A stretch of DNA of 56,393 nucleotides from Paraburkholderia mimosarum LMG 23256 = NBRC 106338 (GTDB lineage Bacteria; Pseudomonadota; Gammaproteobacteria; Burkholderiales; Burkholderiaceae). Of this stretch, positions 27,413 to 34,404 are shown piece by piece; the stretch's first letter is position 1; every line of letters starts with the position of its first letter. The position numbers and the translations under genes are program-made. The notes beneath the pieces were generated by a model, which was not told the DNA's origin, did not search any database, and was given only the letters and a program-made list of their open reading frames with translations. Where the stretch lies: contig NZ_BBJJ01000046.1 of the NCBI RefSeq assembly GCF_000739815.1, forward strand, positions 1 to 56,393. Direction: 5' to 3'.

Positions 27413-28129
27413 TTACACGTGGACGAGCGTACCTTCGTCTTCGCCCTGAACAATGCGCTTGAGGGCACCGGGCTTGTTGATCGAAAAAACCCGGATCGGC
27501 AGCTTCTGGTCGCGGCACAGCGCGAACGCGGTGGCGTCCATGACCTGCAGGTTGCGGCCAATTGCCTCATCGAAGCTGATCGTCGAATAGCGCGTGGCGC
27601 TCGCGTCCTTCTTCGGGTCGGCCGAGTAGACGCCGTCGACCTTCGTGGCCTTCAGCACGACCTCGGCGCCGACTTCCGAGCCGCGCAGCGCGGCAGCCGT
27701 GTCGGTGGTGAAGAACGGGTTGCCCGTGCCCGCGGCGAAGATCACGACCTTGCCCTCTTCGAGCTGGCGGATCGCGCGGGGGCGGATGTACGGCTCGACG
27801 ACCTGGTCCATGCGCAGCGCCGACTGCACGCGCGCCTCGATGCCGGCGTGGCGCATGGCGTCCTGCAAAGCCAGCGCGTTCATCATCGTCGCCAGCATGC
27901 CCATGTAGTCGGCGGTCGCACGGTCCATGCCGGCTGCGCCGCCCGCGACGCCGCGGAAAATGTTGCCGCCGCCGATCACGACCGCGAGCTGCGTGCCAAG
28001 CCGCACCACTTCGGCCACGTCCGCAACCATACGTTCGATCGTGGCGCGATTGATGCCGAATGCATCATCGCCCATCAGGGCTTCGCCGGAAAGTTTGAGC
28101 AGGACGCGTTTATAGGCGGGTGTGGGCAT
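27413..28129 (-). CDS. pyrH: UMP kinase
   Basis: PyrH phosphorylates UMP to UDP and belongs to the amino-acid kinase fold, unlike eukaryotic UMP kinases. The 238 residues start MPTPAYKRVLLKLSGEAL, preceded by ACCTCC-type sequence on the transcript (GGATACCTCC). Key segments are VVIGGGNIFRG (about 50-60), RVQSALRMDQVVEPY, AAGTGNPFFTTDTAAALR and KATKVDGVYSADPKKD. It lies in the common order tsf-pyrH-frr. The 268-base gap to tsf contains a 9-bp stem hairpin. Confidence 0.98.
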   Translation of the reverse strand: MPTPAYKRVLLKLSGEALMGDDAFGINRATIERMVADVAEVVRLGTQLAVVIGGGNIFRGVAGGAAGMDRATADYMGMLATMMNALALQDAMRHAGIEARVQSALRMDQVVEPYIRPRAIRQLEEGKVVIFAAGTGNPFFTTDTAAALRGSEVGAEVVLKATKVDGVYSADPKKDASATRYSTISFDEAIGRNLQVMDATAFALCRDQKLPIRVFSINKPGALKRIVQGEDEGTLVHV

Positions 28130-28276
28130 GGAGGTATCCAGAATCGCGCGCAAAGGGCAATAACTTGAAACTGTAGGGGTGAAATACGGCTTCGGGCAAG
28201 CGCCGCAGAAATTGCGAAGATTGCCGACGCCGCGCGCGGCGGGGACTGCCTTGCGCGGTGTCGCTACGCTGCCCAC

Positions 28277-28298
28277 CGCGGCGGATTGCTCCGCCGCG
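28277..28298. terminator. Perfect 9-bp hairpin in the tsf-pyrH gap
   Basis: CGCGGCGGA pairs with TCCGCCGCG around the tetraloop TTGC. No T-run follows on the minus strand, so it may be an RNA processing or stability element rather than a terminator. Confidence 0.45.
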
Positions 28299-28397
28299 AT
28301 TTACGACTTGTACAAAATGCGAATGCAGACTGCGGTACTGCAACAACTGCGGTTGCCGCCGGCCGCGCAATCCGCGCCCGGGCGGCGATGACCGTCT

Positions 28398-29279
28398 TTA
28401 TTGCTGCTTTGCAGCAGCGACTTGCGCGGCCACTTCGGCGGCGAAGTCGTCCTGGCGCTTCTCGATGCCTTCGCCGACGACGAACAGCGCGAACTTCTGC
28501 ACCGACGTGTTGGCCGCCTTCAGCATCTGTTCGATCGTCTGCTTGTCGTTCTTCACGAACGGCTGGTTCAGCAGCGAGACTTCCTTCAGGTACTTCTGCA
28601 CCGAGCCTTCGACCATCTTCGCGACGATCTCAGCCGGCTTGCCCGATTCGGCGGCCTTCTGCTCGGCGATGCTGCGCTCCTTGGCGATCAGGTCGGCCGG
28701 CACGTCGTCCGACGACAGCGAGACCGGCTTCATCGCGGCGATGTGCATCGCGACGTCCTTGCCCACTTGCTCTTCGGCGCCCGTGTACTCCACGAGCACG
28801 CCGATGCGCGTGCCGTGCAGGTACGAAGCCAGCTTGTTGGCGGTTTCGAAGCGCGCGAAACGGCGGATCGAGACGTTTTCGCCGATCTTGCCGACCAGCG
28901 CGAGACGCACTGCGTCGACCGTCGAGCCTTCCAGCGGCAGGGCCGACAGGGCTGCGACGTCAGCCGGGTTTTGCGCGGCGACCAGCTGGGCCACCGTGTT
29001 CGCGAAAGCGAGGAAGTCGTCGTTCTTGGCGACGAAGTCGGTTTCGCAGTTCAGCTCGACCACGGCACCCGCGTTGCCGCCGATGAACGAAGCGATCACG
29101 CCTTCAGCCGTGACGCGCGACGCAGCCTTGCTCGCCTTGTTGCCGAGCTTCACGCGCAGCAGCTCTTCAGCGCGCGCCAGGTCGCCGTCGGCTTCCGTCA
29201 GGGCCTTCTTGCATTCCATCATCGGCGCGTCGGTCTTTGCGCGCAGTTCTGCCACCATGCTTGCGGTAATTGCCGCCAT
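28398..29279 (-). CDS. tsf: Translation elongation factor Ts
   Basis: EF-Ts exchanges GDP on EF-Tu. From the second of two adjacent ATGs the protein is 293 residues, MAAITASMVAELRAKTDAPM; the AAGGAG site is six bases from this ATG and only three from the first (29282), so 29279 is preferred. The N-terminal UBA-like domain continues MECKKALTEADGDLARAEEL. The core dimerisation part has FVAKNDDFLAFANTVAQLV, contacting EF-Tu through the TDFVAKN motif. It is downstream of rpsB with a terminator between. Confidence 0.97.
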   Translation of the reverse strand: MAAITASMVAELRAKTDAPMMECKKALTEADGDLARAEELLRVKLGNKASKAASRVTAEGVIASFIGGNAGAVVELNCETDFVAKNDDFLAFANTVAQLVAAQNPADVAALSALPLEGSTVDAVRLALVGKIGENVSIRRFARFETANKLASYLHGTRIGVLVEYTGAEEQVGKDVAMHIAAMKPVSLSSDDVPADLIAKERSIAEQKAAESGKPAEIVAKMVEGSVQKYLKEVSLLNQPFVKNDKQTIEQMLKAANTSVQKFALFVVGEGIEKRQDDFAAEVAAQVAAAKQQ

Positions 29280-29442
29280 CATTCGCTCCTTGAGTCTGTC
29301 AGGTACACGCCGCCGCGCTTTTGGACGCGGCCGGCAGAAATTCGTTTCCGTTTCCGCCTGCGGAGAAACGCTTTCTTACAGCTGTTTCTACAGGGCTACG
29401 GTGCCGCATAGATGACGCGGCGACGAAAGTCGCGGCTTAAAA

Positions 29443-29470
29443 AAAAGGGGCCTATGGAAAGCCCCCTTTT
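29443..29470 (-). terminator. Terminator between rpsB and tsf
   Basis: On the minus strand AAAAGGGGGC, a short loop and GCCCC are followed by an eight-T run. It lies 20-50 bases after the rpsB stop and about 165 bases before tsf. Read-through or a separate tsf promoter must supply the downstream genes. Confidence 0.8.
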
Positions 29471-29490
29471 CTTGCCGGACACGGGGCAGC

Positions 29491-30246
29491 TTACGCCTCC
29501 GAATTGACCTCGACGAACTCGTCGTCGCCGTCGTTGCCGCGCGCGGCCGCAACCACGTCGTTGACCGCGTTCGCACGGCCTTCGAGGATCGCGTCAGCCA
29601 CGCCTTGCGTGTAGAGCGCAACGGCCTTGCTCGCGTCGTCGTTGCCCGGGATCACGTAATCGATGCCTTCCGGCGAGTGGTTCGTGTCGACCACGGCGAT
29701 CACGGGGATGCCCAGCTTGTTCGCTTCCGTCACGGCAATCTTGTGATAGCCGACGTCGACCACGAAGATCGCGTCCGGAATGCCGCCCATGTCCTTCACG
29801 CCGCCGATCGACTTTTGCAGCTTGGCGATTTCGCGTTCGAACAGGAGCGCTTCCTTCTTGCTCATCTTCTCGAGCTCACCCGCTTCCACGGCTGCTTCCA
29901 TGTCCTTCAGGCGCTTGATCGAAACCTTCAGCGTCTTGAAGTTGGTCAGCATGCCGCCGAGCCAGCGCGCATTGACGAACGGCATGCCGGCGCGCTGCGC
30001 TTCCTCGGCGATCGTGTCGCGCGATTGACGCTTCGTGCCGACGAACAGGATCGTGCCGCGGTTGGCTGCCAGTTGACGCACGTACTTCAGCGCGTCGTTG
30101 TACATCGGCAGCGTCTTTTCGAGGTTGATGATGTGAATCTTGTTGCGATGGCCGAAAATGAAGGGGGCCATCTTCGGGTTCCAGAAGCGCGTCTGGTGAC
30201 CGAAGTGGACACCGGCTTCCAGCATTTGGCGCATGGTAACTGCCAT
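29491..30246 (-). CDS. rpsB: 30S ribosomal protein S2
   Basis: S2 binds between head and body of the 30S subunit. The 251-residue protein starts MAVTMRQMLEAGVHFGHQTR, which includes the family signature, and has NPKMAPFIFGHRNKIHIINL, then EAQRAGMPFVNARWLGGMLT and PDAIFVVDVGYHKIAVTEA. The acidic C-terminus (NDGDDEFVEVNSEA) is usual. It heads the long minus-strand chain and has a promoter about 255 bases upstream, leaving a long untranslated leader. Confidence 0.98.
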   Translation of the reverse strand: MAVTMRQMLEAGVHFGHQTRFWNPKMAPFIFGHRNKIHIINLEKTLPMYNDALKYVRQLAANRGTILFVGTKRQSRDTIAEEAQRAGMPFVNARWLGGMLTNFKTLKVSIKRLKDMEAAVEAGELEKMSKKEALLFEREIAKLQKSIGGVKDMGGIPDAIFVVDVGYHKIAVTEANKLGIPVIAVVDTNHSPEGIDYVIPGNDDASKAVALYTQGVADAILEGRANAVNDVVAAARGNDGDDEFVEVNSEA

Positions 30247-30500
30247 GAGAAATTCTCCGCTAGGGTTTGGGTCTGAAGCCGGCTGCCGTATCGTTGCGCC
30301 ATCCCGCTCTCTTTGGGATCGGCGCGCACGACACCCTGGGTGCGCCGGCTCGCGAGTGTGCTGCCAGGAGAAAATGCTTCCGAATGTTCTCCGTGCGCCC
30401 CACCGTGTTCCTGCATTCCCGGCAAGGCGCTCCGCGGCAACGGCGGATTCCGCCGCGACCCATGCAAATATAAAACACATGGGAAGCGACTTAGCCGGAG

Positions 30501-30530
30501 AGTATAGCACGCAAACGACGCCCCACTCAA
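30501..30530 (-). promoter_or_regulatory. Promoter of rpsB (extended -10)
   Basis: On the minus strand TTGAGT (30525-30530) is 18 bases from TATACT (30501-30506), which is preceded by TGC, giving an extended -10 TGCTATACT. This is one of the best promoters in the window and fits a ribosomal protein gene. Confidence 0.65.
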
Positions 30531-30618
30531 GCCAGCTATTACCCGCGGAACAAGGCGCAGATCCTTGCAAGCACGGCGCACCGGACCGCGGCCCGCCTTT
30601 TCAAAAGCCAGCGACCGC

Positions 30619-30647
30619 TTGCATTAGGTGCGATAATTCAATATTCG
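30619..30647 (+). promoter_or_regulatory. Candidate promoter of map
   Basis: TTGCAT (30619-30624) and TATTCG (30642-30647) are 17 bases apart, 23 bases ahead of the map start codon. A GATAAT at 30632 is an alternative -10. Confidence 0.35.
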
Positions 30648-30669
30648 ACTGCATTTTCGGGCGCACACC

Positions 30670-31491
30670 ATGGCCATTTCGATCAAGAACGAACACGACA
30701 TCGCGCAAATGCGCGTCGCCTGCCGGCTGGCGAGCGAGGTGCTCGATTACATCACGCCGTTCATCACGGCCGGCGTGACCACCGGCGAGCTCGACCGCCT
30801 GTGCCACGAATACATGACCAATGTGCAGGGCACGGTGCCCGCGCCGCTCAACTATCAGCCGCCCGGCTACCCGCCCTACCCGAAGGCGATCTGCACCTCC
30901 GTGAACGACGTGATCTGTCACGGCATTCCGGGCGACAAGGCGCTGAAGAACGGCGACGCGCTCAATATCGACATCACGGTCATCAAGGACGGCTATTTCG
31001 GCGACACGAGCCGCATGTTCATCGTCGGCGAAGGCTCGATTCTCGCAAAGCGGCTCGTGCAGACCACGTATGAGTGCATGTGGCTCGGCATCGACCAGAT
31101 CCGGCCGGGCGCGCACCTGGGCGACATCGGCCATGCCATCCAGCGTTACGCCGAAAGCCAGGGCTACAGCGTGGTGCGCGAATACTGCGGCCACGGCATC
31201 GGCACGGTGTTCCACGAAGATCCGCAGGTGCTCCACTACGGCCGACCCGGCACCGGCATCGAACTCGTGCCCGGCATGATCTTCACCGTCGAGCCGATGA
31301 TCAACGCTGGCCGCCGCGACATCCGCACCATGCCGGACCAGTGGACCGTGAAGACGAAAGACCGCAGCCTCTCCGCCCAGTGGGAACACACGGTGCTCGT
31401 GACCGAAACCGGCTACGACGTCCTGACAGTCTCGGCGGGCACGCCGGCCAAGCCGGCCATCGTCGCGCAAATGGCGGGCACGGCGGCCTGA
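30670..31491 (+). CDS. map: Methionine aminopeptidase, type I
   Basis: MAP removes the initiator methionine from nascent proteins, after deformylation by Def (also encoded in this window). The 273-residue pita-bread fold has metal ligands Asp101 (NIDITVIKDG), Asp112 (YFGDTSRMF), His175 (CGHGIGTVFHEDP), Glu208 (FTVEPMIN) and a final Glu in WEHTVLVTE. His84 in CHGIPGDK is the conserved substrate-side histidine. There is no zinc-finger extension, consistent with type Ia. It is divergent from rpsB and upstream of glnD, a conserved arrangement. Confidence 0.98.
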   Translation: MAISIKNEHDIAQMRVACRLASEVLDYITPFITAGVTTGELDRLCHEYMTNVQGTVPAPLNYQPPGYPPYPKAICTSVNDVICHGIPGDKALKNGDALNIDITVIKDGYFGDTSRMFIVGEGSILAKRLVQTTYECMWLGIDQIRPGAHLGDIGHAIQRYAESQGYSVVREYCGHGIGTVFHEDPQVLHYGRPGTGIELVPGMIFTVEPMINAGRRDIRTMPDQWTVKTKDRSLSAQWEHTVLVTETGYDVLTVSAGTPAKPAIVAQMAGTAA

Positions 31492-31798
31492 CGGCCAACC
31501 GAAAGCTCCGGAAAAGGGCTTCGTGGCGTGATCCGGCGCAAAATGGATGCGGTCGCGAGGTGCACTTGCGCCGCATTCCAGCCCGGTGCAAGCAGGCAGT
31601 GCAGGCGGACACGCCGCGCAGCGCCCGCGCAATGACGTAGCGAACGACGGAACATTCAACGAAGCACCCGACGCAGAACCAGCCGACAAACCAACGTGGC
31701 GGCAGCGCCGCCCTGACGGGAGCCGACATCCGCGAGCGCGAGGCTTCCCCGCGCGCGACCGGCCACCCGCCCAACCACGCCACACACGATTCCAGCCC
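31492..31798 (+). other. map-glnD gap, no gene seen
   Basis: The glnD frame is open through this stretch back to 31547, but the encoded residues (rich in Arg, Pro and Ala) have no GlnD resemblance and codon character is poor. No hairpin with a T-run is visible, so map and glnD may share a transcript. Confidence 0.45.
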
Positions 31799-34378
31799 AT
31801 GAGCGCTCCCGCTGTCGCCGTTCCCGATACGTCGTCGCTGAAGTCCGACTACAAGGCCGCCAAGGCCCAGTTGCTCGAGCGATTCAGGACCGCAACCAAC
31901 GTCGACTCGTTGATGCGCGCCCTCGCCCGCACGACCGACGACACCTTGCGCAGCGCATGGAACCTCTGCGAGCTGCCGGCGACGCTGGCGCTCGTCGCCG
32001 TGGGCGGCTTCGGCCGCGGCGAGCTCGCGCCCTGGTCCGATGTCGATATCCTCGTGCTGCTGCCGGACGACGAGGCGCTCGCCCCGCTCGAAGCACGCAT
32101 CGAGCGGTTCATCGGGCTCGCATGGGACCTCGGGCTCGATATCGGCAGCAGCGTGCGCAGCGTCTCGCAATGTCTCGAAGAGGCCGCCAACGACGTAACC
32201 GTGCGCACGTCCCTGCTCGAGGCACGCCGCATAACGGGTAGCGCAACGCTCTTTGGCGACTTCGCGCAGCGTTACCGCGACGCCATGGATCCGCGCGCGT
32301 TCTTCCAGGCGAAGGTGCTCGAAATGCGCCAGCGCCACGCGCGCTTCCAGGACACGCCTTACTCGCTCGAACCCAACGTCAAGGAGAGCCCCGGCGGACT
32401 GCGCGACCTGCAACTGATCCTCTGGATCACCGAGGCCGCGGCCTTTGGCAGCAGCTGGAAGGAACTGGATCAGCGCGGGCTCATTACCGGGCGCGAAGCG
32501 CGCGAGCTGCGCCGCAACGAAGCGTTCCTCAAGGCGCTGCGCGCGCGACTGCATGTCATCGCGGGGCGCCGTCAGGACATCCTCGTGTTCGATCTGCAAA
32601 CGGCCGTGGCCGAGAGCTTCGGCTTCAAGGCAAGCGGCGCGCGGCGCGCGAGCGAGCAGCTCATGCGCCGCTACTACTGGGCGGCGAAGGCAGTCACGCA
32701 GCTCGCCACCATCCTCATCCAGAACATCGAGGCGCAGCTCTTCCCGAGCACGAGTGGCATCACGCGAACGCTCTCGGACCACTTCGTCGAAAAGCAGGGC
32801 ATGCTGGAAATTGTCAGCGACGACGTGTTCGAACGCGAGCCGCACGCGATTCTGGAAGCGTTCCTGCTCTACGAGCAGGTGCCCGGCGTGAAGGGTCTCT
32901 CGGCGAGGACCCTGCGCGCGCTCTACAACGCGCGCGAGACCATGGATCAGAACTGGCGCCGCGACCCGGAGAACCGCCGGCTGTTCATGGAGATTCTCAA
33001 GCAGCCGGCCGGCATCACGCATGCCATGCGGCTCATGAACCAGACCAGTGTGCTCGGGCGCTACCTGCTGAATTTCCGGCGCATCGTCGGGCAGATGCAG
33101 CACGACCTTTACCACGTCTACACGGTCGATCAGCACATCCTGATGGTGCTGCGCAACATGCGCCGCTTCGCCGTGGCCGAGCATGCGCACGAGTATCCGT
33201 TCTGCAGCCAGCTCATCGCGAACTTCGAGCGCCCCTGGGTGCTCTATGTCGCGGCCCTGTTCCATGACATCGCGAAGGGCCGTGGCGGCGACCATTCGCA
33301 GCTTGGCATGGCCGACGCGCGGCGCTTTTGCCGCGAGCACGACATCGCGGGCGACGATGCCGACCTGATCGTCTGGCTCGTCCAGCAGCACCTGACCATG
33401 AGCCAGGTCGCGCAGAAGCAGGACATCACCGACCCCGAGGTCGTGAAGCGCTTCGCGGATCTGGTCGGCACGGAGCGGCGCCTTTCCGCGCTGTATCTGC
33501 TGACGGTCGCCGATATCCGCGGCACGAGCCCGAAAGTCTGGAACAACTGGAAAGGCAAGCTCCTCGAAGACCTTTACCGCTCGACGCTCGCCGTCCTTGG
33601 CGGCGCCCAGCCCGACGCACATTCGGAACTCAAGACGCGCCAGGAGCTGGCGCTCGCCCTGCTGCGCCTCGAGACGGTGCCGGAGCACGCGCATCGAGCG
33701 CTGTGGGACCAGCTCGACGTGGGCTACTTCCTGCGCCACGACGCCGCCGACATCGCCTGGCAAACGCGCGTGCTCTACCGCCATGTCGAGGCGCCGGAAC
33801 CGGTCGTGCGCGCGCGCCCGTCGCCCATCGGCGAGGCGCTCCAGGTGCTCGTCTACGCGAAGGACCGCCCCGACCTCTTCGCGACGATGTGCGCGTACTT
33901 CGACCGCAGCGGCCTCTCCGTGCTCGACGCGCGCGTGAGCACGACACGCCACGGCTATGCGCTGGACAACTTCATCGTCGCCCACACCGAAGGCGACGTG
34001 CATTATCGAGATATCGCGAACCTCGTCGAACAGGAACTCGCGGCGCGGCTGAGCGCCACCGGCAAGGCACTGCCCGAGCCGTCGAAGGGACGCCTCTCGC
34101 GCCTGTCGCGCACCTTCCCGGTGACCCCGCGCGTCGACCTGCGCGCCGACGAGCGCGGCCAGTACTACATCCTGTCCGTGTCGGCGAACGACCGGCCGGG
34201 CCTCCTCTATTCCATCGCACGCGTGCTCGCCGAACACCATGTCGGCGTCCACGCGGCGCGGATCAATACGCTCGGCGAACGCGTGGAAGACGTGTTTCTG
34301 CTCGACGGCTCGGGACTGTCCGACAACCGCCAGCAGATTCGCGTCGAGACCGAATTGCTGCGCGCCATTGCAGTGTGA
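31799..34378 (+). CDS. glnD: Bifunctional uridylyltransferase / uridylyl-removing enzyme
   Basis: GlnD senses glutamine and uridylylates or de-uridylylates PII proteins, governing nitrogen assimilation. From MSAPAVAVPDTSSLKSDYKA the protein is 859 residues, the usual size. The nucleotidyltransferase motif GGFGRGELAPWSDVDILVLL spans about 69-88 with Asp81 and Asp83. The HD domain shows ALFHDIAKGRGGDHSQLG near residue 480-500. Two ACT domains follow (one with DRPDLFATMCAYFDRSGLSV, the last with NDRPGLLYSIARVLAEHHVG). The start has no clear ribosome site and is chosen by family length. Confidence 0.97.
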   Translation: MSAPAVAVPDTSSLKSDYKAAKAQLLERFRTATNVDSLMRALARTTDDTLRSAWNLCELPATLALVAVGGFGRGELAPWSDVDILVLLPDDEALAPLEARIERFIGLAWDLGLDIGSSVRSVSQCLEEAANDVTVRTSLLEARRITGSATLFGDFAQRYRDAMDPRAFFQAKVLEMRQRHARFQDTPYSLEPNVKESPGGLRDLQLILWITEAAAFGSSWKELDQRGLITGREARELRRNEAFLKALRARLHVIAGRRQDILVFDLQTAVAESFGFKASGARRASEQLMRRYYWAAKAVTQLATILIQNIEAQLFPSTSGITRTLSDHFVEKQGMLEIVSDDVFEREPHAILEAFLLYEQVPGVKGLSARTLRALYNARETMDQNWRRDPENRRLFMEILKQPAGITHAMRLMNQTSVLGRYLLNFRRIVGQMQHDLYHVYTVDQHILMVLRNMRRFAVAEHAHEYPFCSQLIANFERPWVLYVAALFHDIAKGRGGDHSQLGMADARRFCREHDIAGDDADLIVWLVQQHLTMSQVAQKQDITDPEVVKRFADLVGTERRLSALYLLTVADIRGTSPKVWNNWKGKLLEDLYRSTLAVLGGAQPDAHSELKTRQELALALLRLETVPEHAHRALWDQLDVGYFLRHDAADIAWQTRVLYRHVEAPEPVVRARPSPIGEALQVLVYAKDRPDLFATMCAYFDRSGLSVLDARVSTTRHGYALDNFIVAHTEGDVHYRDIANLVEQELAARLSATGKALPEPSKGRLSRLSRTFPVTPRVDLRADERGQYYILSVSANDRPGLLYSIARVLAEHHVGVHAARINTLGERVEDVFLLDGSGLSDNRQQIRVETELLRAIAV

Positions 34379-34404
34379 ATGACCCAAGCGAAATACCCAG
34401 ATCC

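Larger units (their letters stand above)
30247..30669. other. Divergent rpsB/map region with long rpsB leader
   Basis: The gap of 423 bases carries the rpsB promoter at 30501-30530 and a weaker map promoter at 30619-30647. The stretch 30247-30490 would be the untranslated leader of rpsB mRNA; it contains several short complementary GC-rich segments but I could not draw one dominant structure. No gene is seen. Confidence 0.5.
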
